Source: Trichomonas tenax (lineage: Eukaryota; Parabasalia; Trichomonadida; Trichomonadidae). Taken from it: 53,672 bases of DNA. The stretch is taken from NCBI GenBank assembly GCA_023091735.1, contig JALKBU010000265.1:1-53672 (forward strand). The letters run 5' to 3'. Positions within the stretch are counted from its first letter, which is position 1, and each line of letters opens with the position of its first letter. Positions 1-9,715 of the stretch are shown here, one piece after another. Under the pieces are notes generated by a model. That model saw only the letters and a list, made by a program, of their open reading frames with translations. It was not told the origin of the DNA and did no database searches. A program made the translations under genes and the position numbers.

Positions 1-4
1 ATAA

Positions 5-274
5 TGTTTTCATATTACGTTCATTTTATATACTGATTTATATTATTTAGATTCTCAATTTGATCCTTATATTCTTTGTAAAATTCGTTTTTTACTAAAT
101 TTTTATTTTTTTTCTTCAAATTATTCGCTTACAATTCATATTTACAATGCAAGAAGGGATAATTTCGACCGAGTTTCTTGGTTTGGAGTGCAACAAAAAC
201 TTGCAATGAGCTACGTTTATGGTCTTCATACTCAGCGTGGAGTTTCAATCTATAAATATCAGTATTGTTTAGAC
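5..274 (+). pseudogene. Coding-like fragment at left edge (3' end of an unknown gene)
   Basis: A frame without an ATG is open from about base 5 to a TAA at 272-274. Its last 45 codons have a mixed composition unlike the surrounding low-complexity AT sequence, with residues such as NARRDNFDRVSWFG and YVYGLHTQRG. The first half is hydrophobic and may be chance. It could be the 3' end of a decayed gene, or of a gene beginning outside the window. No family is recognised. Low confidence. Confidence 0.2.
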
Positions 275-1376
275 TAAAAAGATATTTATAACATTTTTTA
301 TAAAGGTGACAATTTGTCCGCGCAAAAAAGTGACAGTTTATTAATGAAAAGTGACTTTAAGGTTCTCTGCCACTTTTTGATGTTCACTTTTGTCCTAGAC
401 TCTTCTAAAATAGGGTTTGATTTCCAATTCACTTTATTTACACAAAGTCACCTTTATTCCAATAAAGTTTTTTATTCCATTAAACTCCTGTTTCTCGAAC
501 ATAATTTTTTTTAAAAGAAATGACTGTATAAATATTTTGTGGTCAATTAAATAAAAGTGGCTTGATTTTATATTTTAGTTAAAAGAACAACAACCAAAAA
601 GTCAATGTTCGTATATGAGAGAATAATTTGTGTCTAAATAATGAATATCGAAAGTTTCCAACATCAATTTTATATCGCTTTTCGAAGACCAAATTATCAC
701 TCACAAAATCAAATATGAAAAATTACATTTTGAAAGGTTTTTCGGGATGATTTGGTCGTTAGGCATCACTCATTAGAACTCCAAAAAGCCCAAATATCGA
801 TGAGAAATGGCATGATTTGGGTTCTCTCTCAAAATTATTTGAATATTAAAATTTATTCCAACTCACGATTTACCTTACAAACTACAGAACTGAAAAATCG
901 ATCAATTCGTTTAAATCCTTTAAAATTAAAAAACAAGGCTCAAAAGCGAATTATTTAATCATAAATTTGCTTAGATATAAAAATTAATCGATCATTAATG
1001 AATTATCATTTGATATACAAGTATTAGATGATATTTGCTATACACTTACTAAAAATATACTTGTTTTTAATTGATTTTTTGCATATTTTTCCTTGATAAT
1101 TGGTAATATGGGAAATTCATGAATATCTTACAGCTGTCCCGTAATGTAGCACATATATGATAATTATCATATAAAAGATAAATTTCAATAAATTTTTGAA
1201 AATATGTCAAATTTCATTGTTATTATTGAATGCCATATATAAATTTTTGTATAGTTGATGAATCTACTTGTTTTCATTTATAATTTTTAATTTTTCCTCA
1301 AATTTTATCAAAATCACATCAATTAATTATCAAATGTTGCTCATCATCAAAAAATCCTCAATGTTCCGTTTTTATT
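275..1376. other. AT-rich intergenic DNA, no gene seen
   Basis: No convincing coding frame. Short open frames at 314-514 and 752-958 are composed of AT-driven codons and resemble no domain. The 300-460 stretch contains several GTGAC/CACTTT words in both orientations but no clean repeat unit. Confidence 0.4.
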
Positions 1377-1485
1377 ATAAACTACTTTTTTAATCTAGGT
1401 ACTTCTCTCAATTTTTTTCAAGAGTTCTCCTCAATATTGTGAGGAACTAGCTCGTAGAGTACCTAGATTAAAAAATGTAGTTTAT
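1377..1485. mobile_element. Fold-back (MITE-like) element of about 109 bp
   Basis: The left arm 1377-1403 and right arm 1458-1485 are exact reverse complements apart from one extra base in the right arm (27 versus 28 nt). They begin ATAAACTAC and end AATCTAGGTACT. The 54-nt interior carries a second imperfect inverted repeat (AGTTC..CTCA against TGAGGAACT). It has no coding capacity. The size and near-perfect arms fit a small non-autonomous fold-back element. No unambiguous target-site duplication is visible. Confidence 0.6.
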
Positions 1486-1709
1486 TTTTCCGCAAAACGA
1501 AATACCTGTGAAGCTTTTCTGAACCCGAAAATCGATGTCAAATTTCGATTTATCCAAGCAATTTCGTATTCAGATTTAAGAATTATGCACAATATGAATA
1601 AGCAAAGACCATGATCGACTTCAATATGTTCAAATTTTGTGAGCTTTGGCTCAATTTTTCCTGATTTTAGAGCATCCTTCATTATTATTATATTTCGATC
1701 ACTTTTCAT
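1482..1709 (-). CDS. Hypothetical 75-residue protein or truncated relic
   Basis: An ATG-initiated frame of 75 codons with coding-like composition (acidic and basic residues alternating with a hydrophobic stretch around residues 33-44). Its stop codon lies inside the right arm of the fold-back element at 1377-1485, so insertion of that element may have cut off the original 3' end. It is divergent from the Myb gene, with 65 bp between the two ATGs. No family is recognised. It may be a small gene, a truncated gene or chance. Confidence 0.25.
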   Translation of the reverse strand: MKSDRNIIIMKDALKSGKIEPKLTKFEHIEVDHGLCLFILCIILKSEYEIAWINRNLTSIFGFRKASQVFRFAEK

Positions 1710-1774
1710 GTAATTAAAAATCGATTTCAGAGTTATTTGGTCATTGTTTTTTTAATTGATTTAATTATTTTTCA

Positions 1775-2248
1775 ATGACCGCTAAAAGGAAATGCGTGCG
1801 GCAGCCCTTCTCCAAAGAAGAAGACAATAAGCATCGCAGGATTATGAATGATTATATGAAGCAGTCCAAACATATTAATTGGGATGAAATCGCTCAAACA
1901 ATGAAAACCAAGAATGCTAGGCAATGCAAAGATACATGGTTTTATTACTTGGATGACAACATAGATAGGTCCCCTTTCTCAGTGCAAGAAAACTACAGGC
2001 TTTTATGGACAATTCAACAGATTGGGAAAAAGTGGACACAAATATCATGGCTATTTCCAAAAAGGAACAATGTGATATTGAAGTCTCAATACAAGAAACT
2101 TCTTAGAAGGAATATAACACATGAAAATCTATTAGAAAATTCCGAATTTATAAACAAAAGTCCACAAAATGTTGATCCCCAAAACGAAGATGTTTTTGAT
2201 GAATTCATGTTCGACAATGAATTATTTTTATCCTTTGGTGTTGAATAA
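1775..2248 (+). CDS. Small Myb-like (R2R3-type) DNA-binding protein
   Basis: 157 residues. Two tandem helix-turn-helix Myb-like repeats are visible. Residues about 8-60 start from RQPFSKEED, with W35 in NWDEIAQTM, then RQCKDTWFYYL. Residues about 62-112 start from RSPFSVQEN, with W74, W87 in KKWTQISWLF, then the recognition-helix end. The regularly spaced aromatic residues are the Myb signature. The C-terminus (residues 113-157) is short, acidic and Asn-rich. The domain order and length match the small nuclear Myb regulators abundant in trichomonads, where some bind initiator-proximal promoter elements. Which promoter this one binds cannot be read from sequence. The ATG lies directly after TTTTTCA, and no other in-frame ATG precedes it. 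Likely an intact transcription factor. Confidence 0.8.
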   Translation: MTAKRKCVRQPFSKEEDNKHRRIMNDYMKQSKHINWDEIAQTMKTKNARQCKDTWFYYLDDNIDRSPFSVQENYRLLWTIQQIGKKWTQISWLFPKRNNVILKSQYKKLLRRNITHENLLENSEFINKSPQNVDPQNEDVFDEFMFDNELFLSFGVE

Positions 2249-2744
2249 GTATTATATTAATGATTAAATATTTCTTTCTATCTCATGAAATTGATTAACT
2301 GAATTTTTAAAGGAATGAATGTAACCGTTTCCAAATATTCAAAATATTCTATGAAGTATTGATTTTTATCACATTTTTAAAAATCGAAATTCTCAAAAAC
2401 TATTTTTCTGACCAATCATTTTTGCTTGAATTATAATGTGTGCAAGAGATCAGTAACTATATTATCATAAAGCATATTGAAGATAGAAGCTCTATTTTAA
2501 GTCCGAGAAAATAAAACGGGGGGGGGGGTGGCCCCAAAATTATGTTAGAAGTCTATTTGGATAATCTTATGGACTATCATGCAATTTCTCAATGATCTAA
2601 AATTTGTGTTAAACCTTCTTTCTTTTTGATGTTCATCAATTTTACAATTATCATATATGTGTCACTTACCGTAACAATGAAATATGTTCACTAAATCACC
2701 AATATCTAAAAACCAAATAATATTTATAAAAAAATCAAATAAAA
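2249..2744. other. Intergenic DNA with an 11-G homopolymer
   Basis: No gene. At 2518-2528 there is an uninterrupted run of 11 G, followed by TGGCCCC, in otherwise AT-rich sequence. It lies between two genes that both end here, roughly 220 bp beyond the end of the Sel1-protein gene, so it would sit in 3' flanking DNA of both. Confidence 0.5.
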
Positions 2745-5700
2745 TTAATTCGTCTTGTAAACTTCGCATTGATGAATAGCACTTTCAGAACCAAGCTCAG
2801 CTGCACGCTTGAGTAGGTTAATAGAATCAATATATGTCTTAGCATCAGGGTTGGAGTTCAATTTAACCATGGCATAATTATACATCGAGTTGACATGGCC
2901 GTTTTCAACGCCAATATTGAAGCACTGCAAAGCATCATAAGTATTTGCTGTGGTGCCTCTTCCGTTGAGCAGCATAACACCATACAAACAAAGAGCATCG
3001 AGATTGCCATCAGCAATAGCCTGCTTGCAAAACTCTAGGGCAACTTCATCATCTTTCTTACTGTCACTATTCAAGAGGATGTTATAAGCATACTTATATG
3101 CGGCGAGTGATATTCCTCTGTTGGCAGCATTTCTGAGATATTTCATGCCTATCTTGAAGTCTCTGGGCTCCTTTTCTGTAAGTAAAATACCATAGTTATA
3201 CATAGCTTGTGTGTTACCACCATCAGCAGCGCGCTTGAAATATTCTCTTAATTCTGAATCATACATTCCATTCTTGTTCATCTTAACCATCAAAACAGCC
3301 ATGTTATACATAGCTTCAATGTTTCCTGACTTGACAGCACGCTGAAGATATGTCATAGCCTTGTTATAATCTCTCAAAACGCCGTGACCAGATGCGAGCA
3401 TAATGCCAATGTTGCAAGCAGCGATTGGATCACCCAAGTCAGCCGCCTTTTGGAATAATTCAGCAGCTTTTGTAACTGTTTCGACATTCTGTTCTAATAT
3501 AACAGCGGCAGCGTTCATGGCTTCAATATTGCCTTCATCGGCAGCTTGGAGATAGAATTTTGTTGCTGATACAAGATCACCTTCAGCAGCCAAAACTTCG
3601 GCGTATAAGAATGTTGAATCTGGGTCCATCTTGTCGACGCCCCTCAGCATGATCCTCCTTGAAAGATCTGTGTCTCTTGGAGCATTGATACCGAAGAAAA
3701 TGTTTCTTGCATATGGGGCATAGCACTTCAATACGTCGTGCTCAATACCAATCTTGAAGTAGTTCATTGATTCTTCACCATTGATCTGGCAGCCCTCGCC
3801 TCTGTCTGTCATGATGGCAAGCTCATAAGCGGCTGGCCAGTACTCGTGTTCTAATGCCTCTTTGAAATAATTGAAGACTGTTTCGTGATCCTGTTGGATT
3901 CCATTATCATCTTCTCTGAGTAATTTACCAATAAAATAGATAGCTTCATATGACCCAGTGTTTGCAGCCATCTTGTAATAATTCATGGCTTCTGATGGAT
4001 TTCTGCCCTCGAAGTCCTTCATTGTCAAGATTCTGCCAAGAGCGATCAATGAATTGGAAATGCCCATGTCAACAGCTCTCTTATGATACTCGATAGCTAA
4101 TGGAAGGTTCTTTTCTATACCCTTTCCGCCTTCAAGTAAACAAGCATACTCATAAATAGCTTCGTAGCTGCCATGTTCTATGGCCTTCAAGAAGACGCTT
4201 GCGGCCTCTTCGAACTTGTTTGTAGAGATATGGTAGTGACCGAGTCTCATCAGACATATGATATCCTGGTGTTCAGCACCAATTCTATCCCATCTCAAAA
4301 CTTCGTGCGCTGGATAGTTCAACTTCTCTAATGCTAAAACGTAGAATGAAATACCTCTGAAGATGCCAGCATCAAGAGCTTCTCTCAGCTGTTTAGCAGC
4401 CTCATCGAAATTGCCGTCCTTGAAGTACTTGATACCGAGGTCGACTTTAGCCTCCTTGAATCCCAAAGCTGTGGCCTTAAGTAAATATTTCATTTCTTCG
4501 TCCGGTCCCGCATCTGGAACTCCTCCTTCAGCAATTAATCTTGAGTACTCTAAGCATGCTTGTGGAAGATCTTTATCAGCGGCACCTTTCATGTATTTGA
4601 TTGTGACGTTTGTGATCTCTGAGTTCTGCATCCAAAGGTGTGCGAGCCGATACATAGACAATGGAAGACCGGCTCTTGCAGCGATATCGAAGTGGAAGAT
4701 TGCCTTTGTGTAGTCGCTGCCCATGTACATCAAAGCCAGCTCCTGGTTAGCCTCTGGCAAGCCTTGGTCAGCCGCTCTCTCCAACAAACTTAGAACCAAC
4801 TTCATCGAGTTCTCGTCATCAGAAGAAATCTTTAACATAAGAGCATACTGGAACAAAGCAATGACATCGTGTTCTGAAGCTTCCTTGAAGTGTTCTCTCG
4901 CCAAGTATTCATCCTTCTGGCATCCAATGCCTTCCTTCTCCATCATGCCAACAATTCTCATAGCCTTATAAGAACCTTGTGACATTGCGTATCTTGCAAT
5001 TTCTAAAGCAGCAGATGCATCCTTTGGGCAACCAATACCTCTTAACTTGAGGTTGCACAAGAGAATGGCAGCAGGAAGATACGTCATGTAGATCGAATTG
5101 AGAAGAACAACAGCTGTCTGCGGATTTGCCTCAATACCATCACCTTTGATCAATGTCTTAGCCAAGTGATATCTCGCTGGAACATCACCAGCATCAGAAG
5201 CTTTCTTCAGCAAATTATAGGCTAACTTAGCATCTTTCTTAACGATTTTGCCTCTGTGTAATGCAATACCGTAATATCTTAAAGCCTTGACATTGCCGAT
5301 ATCGGCAGATTTCTTGAGATATTTGGACGCTCGTTCGGTGTCACCTTCGTCGAGCAATTTGTGTGCGAGATAAAGAGAAGCGCCAGAAGATCCATCAGCG
5401 GCTGCCTTCTCCATGAGAGCCTCTGACTCGGATGCACTGTTAGGAGCAATGAGTTTCGCCTGAGTCTTCAAGGCAGAAGCGTGGCCAGCTCTTGCAGATT
5501 GATCCAAAAGCAGGAAACCTTCATCTCTTGTAACAGAACGAGCACCATTGATAGCCATGCGACCAAGGTGTGTAGCAGCGAGAATGTATCCCATTTGCGC
5601 TGCCTGTCTGAAGTATTTTTCGGCTTCGAGCATACGATTGGTTGATTCGAGGAATCTAGCATAGTAGTAAACGCCAGACCTATCGCTTGATTCTACCGCT

Positions 5701-6851
5701 AATTGAATTGCTTTTTCGATGCTAATTTCTGGATTTGCTGGAATGATGTTATCGCGAACTAATTTAACGTAAGCAATGCATGCTTGAATGTGTCTTTTTT
5801 CGATAGCTAATGACAAATATCTGATGCCTTCTTCCAAATTTTTCTGTACAACTGTGCCCATAATGAGTAACATGCCGTATGCATAACATGATGAAGGTTC
5901 ACTCGATTCTGTTAATTTTTGGTATTTTTCGTGTACTAGCTTTGCGTATGCATCGTCGTATGAATTAGATATTGTGAATTTCGGACGAATTTCGTAAAAC
6001 GACCAAAGAAATGTGCTTGGGAGAACTTTTTCGCCTCTAAAGAAGACTGTTTTGTCTAATTCGCTTGAAAAAGCAGATGTAAGTTCAGGAGAAATGTGTC
6101 CAAATGTTTCATCTGCATCAAACATAAATTTCTTTCCCATTCCATTGAATCTTATTTCGACATCGAGCATACCGTGTAATCTTGCTGACAAAACTATAAA
6201 TGTATTGCCACCAAGTAATGAGTAAACGTTGGTTTCTTCTCTTAATTTTTGTTCTTTTAAGTATAAATCGATTTGGCTCTTATCAATGTGGTATAATATT
6301 TCTAGTTCGTGCTTTACGAAGTAAATATTTTGCTTAGGAACAACATCAACCTCCATAATAATCGTAGATCCTAATTGGACGTAAACCATCGCATAATCGG
6401 TAGGATATGCGTTAGGAATCATGTAGAAGGTTGGGAAAGGAGTGCGCAATTCGCTATTAAATACTGCATTTGGATCAACAATTGTTCCATTATACATTAA
6501 AAGGTTATTTGAGAAGCTTAATTGATATGTACGCGATAAAGCAGACATAATTTCAGTGAATGTAAAGGATGTTTTGACTTCCATCGTGTATTTTGTTCCA
6601 TCAATATTGTAAACAGCGATATCGATGTAATCCATGTCGTTTGGACCAGCGAATAGGACCTGGTCATCATGAAGAACAAACGAGTCGTAGTCACTTTCGG
6701 TCAATTTTTGATCATAAGTATATAAAGCGAACTCGAACTTGTTATAATATATTTGTTCAGTGATAATCGCGTTTATGAGATCGCTTACTTTCGCGCCTTT
6801 AAGTAAATCGATGTAATATGCATACTTTCCTGCGAATAAAACGATCTTCAT
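2745..6851 (-). CDS. Giant protein with tandem ubiquitin-like modules and Sel1 repeats
   Basis: 1368 residues from the first ATG (MKIVLF); the frame is open a further 18 bases upstream but starts there with GTG, so 6851 is the eukaryotic start. Residues 1 to about 290 read as four consecutive modules of 68-78 residues, near 1-72, 73-150, 151-222 and 223-290. Each has a beta-hairpin, a helix and a closing hydrophobic strand, the pattern of a beta-grasp (ubiquitin-like) fold. From about residue 300 to the end are some 28-30 Sel1-type repeats of about 36 residues (A..YA.ML..G.G...N...A..Y...A...G pattern). Sel1 arrays form superhelical scaffolds; in eukaryotes they occur in ER quality control and signalling adaptors. 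There is no signal peptide or membrane segment, so it is probably a cytosolic scaffold. Sel1 assignment is firm; the ubiquitin-like modules are inferred from pattern. Confidence 0.85.
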   Translation of the reverse strand: MKIVLFAGKYAYYIDLLKGAKVSDLINAIITEQIYYNKFEFALYTYDQKLTESDYDSFVLHDDQVLFAGPNDMDYIDIAVYNIDGTKYTMEVKTSFTFTEIMSALSRTYQLSFSNNLLMYNGTIVDPNAVFNSELRTPFPTFYMIPNAYPTDYAMVYVQLGSTIIMEVDVVPKQNIYFVKHELEILYHIDKSQIDLYLKEQKLREETNVYSLLGGNTFIVLSARLHGMLDVEIRFNGMGKKFMFDADETFGHISPELTSAFSSELDKTVFFRGEKVLPSTFLWSFYEIRPKFTISNSYDDAYAKLVHEKYQKLTESSEPSSCYAYGMLLIMGTVVQKNLEEGIRYLSLAIEKRHIQACIAYVKLVRDNIIPANPEISIEKAIQLAVESSDRSGVYYYARFLESTNRMLEAEKYFRQAAQMGYILAATHLGRMAINGARSVTRDEGFLLLDQSARAGHASALKTQAKLIAPNSASESEALMEKAAADGSSGASLYLAHKLLDEGDTERASKYLKKSADIGNVKALRYYGIALHRGKIVKKDAKLAYNLLKKASDAGDVPARYHLAKTLIKGDGIEANPQTAVVLLNSIYMTYLPAAILLCNLKLRGIGCPKDASAALEIARYAMSQGSYKAMRIVGMMEKEGIGCQKDEYLAREHFKEASEHDVIALFQYALMLKISSDDENSMKLVLSLLERAADQGLPEANQELALMYMGSDYTKAIFHFDIAARAGLPLSMYRLAHLWMQNSEITNVTIKYMKGAADKDLPQACLEYSRLIAEGGVPDAGPDEEMKYLLKATALGFKEAKVDLGIKYFKDGNFDEAAKQLREALDAGIFRGISFYVLALEKLNYPAHEVLRWDRIGAEHQDIICLMRLGHYHISTNKFEEAASVFLKAIEHGSYEAIYEYACLLEGGKGIEKNLPLAIEYHKRAVDMGISNSLIALGRILTMKDFEGRNPSEAMNYYKMAANTGSYEAIYFIGKLLREDDNGIQQDHETVFNYFKEALEHEYWPAAYELAIMTDRGEGCQINGEESMNYFKIGIEHDVLKCYAPYARNIFFGINAPRDTDLSRRIMLRGVDKMDPDSTFLYAEVLAAEGDLVSATKFYLQAADEGNIEAMNAAAVILEQNVETVTKAAELFQKAADLGDPIAACNIGIMLASGHGVLRDYNKAMTYLQRAVKSGNIEAMYNMAVLMVKMNKNGMYDSELREYFKRAADGGNTQAMYNYGILLTEKEPRDFKIGMKYLRNAANRGISLAAYKYAYNILLNSDSKKDDEVALEFCKQAIADGNLDALCLYGVMLLNGRGTTANTYDALQCFNIGVENGHVNSMYNYAMVKLNSNPDAKTYIDSINLLKRAAELGSESAIHQCEVYKTN

Positions 6852-7206
6852 ATTTTCTAAATTATTCACAAAAATTAATTTATATTATTTATGTTATCTC
6901 AAAAATAGGGTTATCACCTAAATAACATAATTTTTATATATTTAATTATATCTTTTTGTGCATATGATACATCTCATTATTTCATAATTTGATAAGATCG
7001 ATTCAACCCCTTTATTTCTTATTTTAGCTGAAATTAGATTTGTCATCATATATAAACTGTATATCAATTAAACGGGGTCTTAGTAAAAGATTTCAGAAAT
7101 TTGGTGTAAGGACCAGCAATTTTTATAACTAAGAAATTTAGGTTTAAAATGATATGTAGATGATATATATTTATATGGGGTTTTGTAAAGTCAAAATTTT
7201 AAACTA
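6852..7206. promoter_or_regulatory. Divergent intergenic region between two genes
   Basis: 355 bp separate the ATG of the Sel1-repeat gene (minus) from the ATG of the next gene (plus), so it should hold both promoters. The sequence is AT-rich with no TATA-specific arrangement and no clear TCA-Py-T/A initiator next to either ATG. No further structure is visible. Confidence 0.4.
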
Positions 7207-8088
7207 ATGTCGAATCTCTATTTGCAAAGATTGTGGTTCTTGGATAAAATAGGGTATGATCGAGCATTCGTTGAGTTTAAACACAACTCGCATCTCATGG
7301 AAGAAGATGAACGCACATTTTTAAAATCTTTGATGGATTCAGGTCTTGATTTTGAGCCTACATCGATAAAAAACGCTTTAAATTTCATCGATTCTTTCGT
7401 TGATGTTGGAAAATACCCTGATCAAGCTATATTAACGCGTTGTTTGTTTTTAAGCATTTTAGATTCTCAATTTGTAAACAAATTCGCACTAATTACCACA
7501 AAAATCAATGTCAAAGGATGGATTTTCCATGCTTTGGCTAAAATTATATCACATCGTTTCGAAATTCTTGCAGATTCGATCAAAAATGATCACCCTGTGT
7601 GGGAATATCTTCTTCCTGAATTGGAACGTAATGGTAGAGCCATGATATTTGATCCTAAGAAGAGATTTTGCGAAAGAGAAGGCTCCACATTAATCGAAGT
7701 TTTTCCTCTATATTGGCCATATGAAAAGTCCTCAAAAATTGAAGTAGAAAAGCTGGTTAAACGATTCTCATTGTTTTGTATTGAGACAAAGTCAAAGACT
7801 GCGTATTATCTTTTATCAATTCTTGCTTACGTCTTTCCAGTAGAAGTGTACAAATCTATTTCCGAAGATATCATACATTTGAAGCATTTTGCGGTTCGAC
7901 AAATATTAAAAGCAAATCCAAATATTGATTTTACAGAATTCGAAGTTGAGGATGTTAGACAGCTTGTTATTACTATGATGCCTTTTAATCCAGGTGAGGC
8001 TTTGAATATTGCGAAATCAATTCCAAATGCCGATGATTTGTTGGATTTCATCGCACATTATTCGGCATCTGAGCACATTTTTGTTTGA
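7207..8088 (+). CDS. Conserved-looking helical protein of unknown function
   Basis: 293 residues with a clean ATG and TGA. The protein is predicted by eye to be nearly all alpha-helical, rich in Leu, Ile, Phe and charged residues, with no signal peptide or convincing membrane span. Helical hairpins recur from about residue 60 (SIKNALNFIDSFVDVGKY) to the end (GEALNIAKSIPNADDLLDFI), suggestive of a HEAT/ARM- or TPR-like solenoid, but no repeat signature is strict enough to name a family. It is divergent from the Sel1-protein gene and has no relation visible to the membrane-protein gene downstream on the other strand (187 bp gap). Codon use resembles the neighbouring intact genes, so it is probably real. 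Confidence 0.65.
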   Translation: MSNLYLQRLWFLDKIGYDRAFVEFKHNSHLMEEDERTFLKSLMDSGLDFEPTSIKNALNFIDSFVDVGKYPDQAILTRCLFLSILDSQFVNKFALITTKINVKGWIFHALAKIISHRFEILADSIKNDHPVWEYLLPELERNGRAMIFDPKKRFCEREGSTLIEVFPLYWPYEKSSKIEVEKLVKRFSLFCIETKSKTAYYLLSILAYVFPVEVYKSISEDIIHLKHFAVRQILKANPNIDFTEFEVEDVRQLVITMMPFNPGEALNIAKSIPNADDLLDFIAHYSASEHIFV

Positions 8089-8275
8089 AATAAATAGATT
8101 CTTTATATTAATATTTTATTTTTTATAAATTTATAATAATTATAATTTATCCTATTTTTAGAGATTTGAAAATTTCAAGTAAAAAGTCGATTTATATAGT
8201 AATAATTCGTCACAAACAGATGTTTATTAAACAGTGAAACAATTTATAAATATATCATGAATAACAAATATTGAA

Positions 8276-8773
8276 TTAAGAATTCGCGTTATTAATATTA
8301 TTTTGTTGCTTATTTTTATCGTCATCTTGATCGATATTACTAATGCTCAATTTCATGCGCGAGAAATGATAGAAGCCATCTTGGTATCTGTGGAATCTGT
8401 AAGAGAATAATATACCTAATATGAATTGTAATATATGTTGTATGAGATAACCTGTCAAAATGGATTTAACTATAGCTCCGGTCCTTTTGATTGCCTTAAA
8501 CCATACGATGTCGAAAACTATAACAAAAGGCATAGTAATGATTAGAAATAGCATGAAATTCGGTATATTTGCTGTTTTATAACTCGATACTAATAATATT
8601 CTGAGGACTTCGAAGATAATTTGAAGAAATCCAACGACTGCTCCATCCAAATAACCGATAATATGTATCTGATTGAATACTAAGATGGGCACGCACAGGA
8701 CGTCGTACCATTTGTTAATCTCAAGAATGACCTCTATGGCAAGAATACGTGGATCACCGCCGAATAGAGGCAT
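8276..8773 (-). CDS. Four-pass membrane protein, TMEM17-like (ciliary transition zone)
   Basis: 165 residues. Four hydrophobic spans are seen near 24-39, 43-62, 71-93 and 104-124, followed by a basic region and a hydrophilic Asp/Asn-rich tail. Between spans 2 and 3 the sequence EVLRILLVSSYKTANIPNF has the Glu-x-x-Arg, Asn and Pro pattern I associate with the Transmemb_17 family (TMEM17/TMEM216/TMEM80). Those are small four-pass components of the MKS module at the base of cilia. Trichomonads carry several flagella, so such a gene is expected. Start: the codon before the ATG is an in-frame TGA, so this is the only start on the genomic frame. A 41-bp near-perfect palindrome lies 49 bp upstream. 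Family call is by eye; another four-pass family is possible. Confidence 0.5.
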   Translation of the reverse strand: MPLFGGDPRILAIEVILEINKWYDVLCVPILVFNQIHIIGYLDGAVVGFLQIIFEVLRILLVSSYKTANIPNFMLFLIITMPFVIVFDIVWFKAIKRTGAIVKSILTGYLIQHILQFILGILFSYRFHRYQDGFYHFSRMKLSISNIDQDDDKNKQQNNINNANS

Positions 8774-8821
8774 TCAAGTGGCAGTTTAAAAATTCTAACT
8801 ACCTTTATCGTCCTGCTCTGC

Positions 8822-8862
8822 AATCTGACATGTAATTTTTATAAAAAATTACGTGTCAGATT
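8822..8862. repeat. Near-perfect 41-bp palindrome upstream of the TMEM17-like gene
   Basis: Arms 8822-8840 and 8844-8862 are reverse complements over 19 nt with one mismatch, separated by ATA. The outer ends read AATCTGACA. The same word is found in the terminal inverted repeats of the element at 23083-23472 and in the element at 47947-48180. It may be a minimal member or a solo hairpin of that element family, or a cis-regulatory palindrome of the gene starting at 8773. Confidence 0.65.
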
Positions 8863-9613
8863 CAAAGGAAGCATTTTTCCTTTCGTACATAGCATCTCCT
8901 CTCAATGGAACACAAATTTTCCTATACAACCTTATATCAATTCAATGAAATATATATTATATATCATTTATCTACAGTTAAGCGTAAACTTCATTAAATC
9001 ATATACCTTTAAACTAGTAGTTTAACGAGTGATTTTTGATATTTTAAATAGAGGCGGGGAGGCAGAACATTCCTTTAAAAATCATTAATATTCTTCACTA
9101 TTAATATAATGATTTGTTTGGATAATGCAAAATATGAATAAATAGATTTGCACATTGGGCGTTTAATTATTTATAGTACATGAATAAAACAGGAAGCCCT
9201 CAATACAATTAAATATTTCATGATTTTGGATATTCTAAAGCTCAGGAAATATGTTGTGCATGTGATTTTACACTTGATAAAAAATATCTAATTTGCCTCA
9301 AATATTAAGCTTTTCTGATCAATCGATCGCATTTATCATGATCTTCATGCACAGCAGGATAGTTTTATATGCGTGAAATTAGTTTTTTATGATATATCAA
9401 TATTTGTATTTGATTGAATGCAAAAATGTGTGTATTATTGAACTAAGTCCTAGGATAATGGAAGCATGCTGCATTTAGTCGCACATTGAAGCTCTTCAAG
9501 TACATGCAGTTATTTCGAACGCATTTGAGCCAAATTTTTAACATTTTGAAAAAAGGAATCAAAATTCAGAAGAATACCCACAATGTCGTCAGTACTAGTT
9601 TTTGGATGCATAT
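8863..9613. other. Intergenic DNA, no gene seen
   Basis: AT-rich sequence with several stops in every frame. Nothing resembling a coding region, RNA gene or repeat was recognised. Confidence 0.4.
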
Positions 9614-9715
9614 ATGTACTCTTCGCATCATGCAGAATGGTGGACAACAAGCGATCTCTTCTTGAATAAAATTTTGGTCGATAGTTTTGAAAATCTTTAC
9701 TTCGTTTTTTCTTTC

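Noticed and set aside
4363..4971. Plus-strand ORFs of 116 and 82 codons inside the Sel1-repeat gene
   Set aside because: Antisense shadows of the repetitive, well-supported minus-strand coding region.
9602..9715. N-terminal extension of the MIF-like protein as a genuine domain or an upstream exon
   Set aside because: The track start is a TTG, the extension resembles nothing, and no trichomonad-type splice motifs (GTATGT with ACTAACACACAG) are seen nearby.
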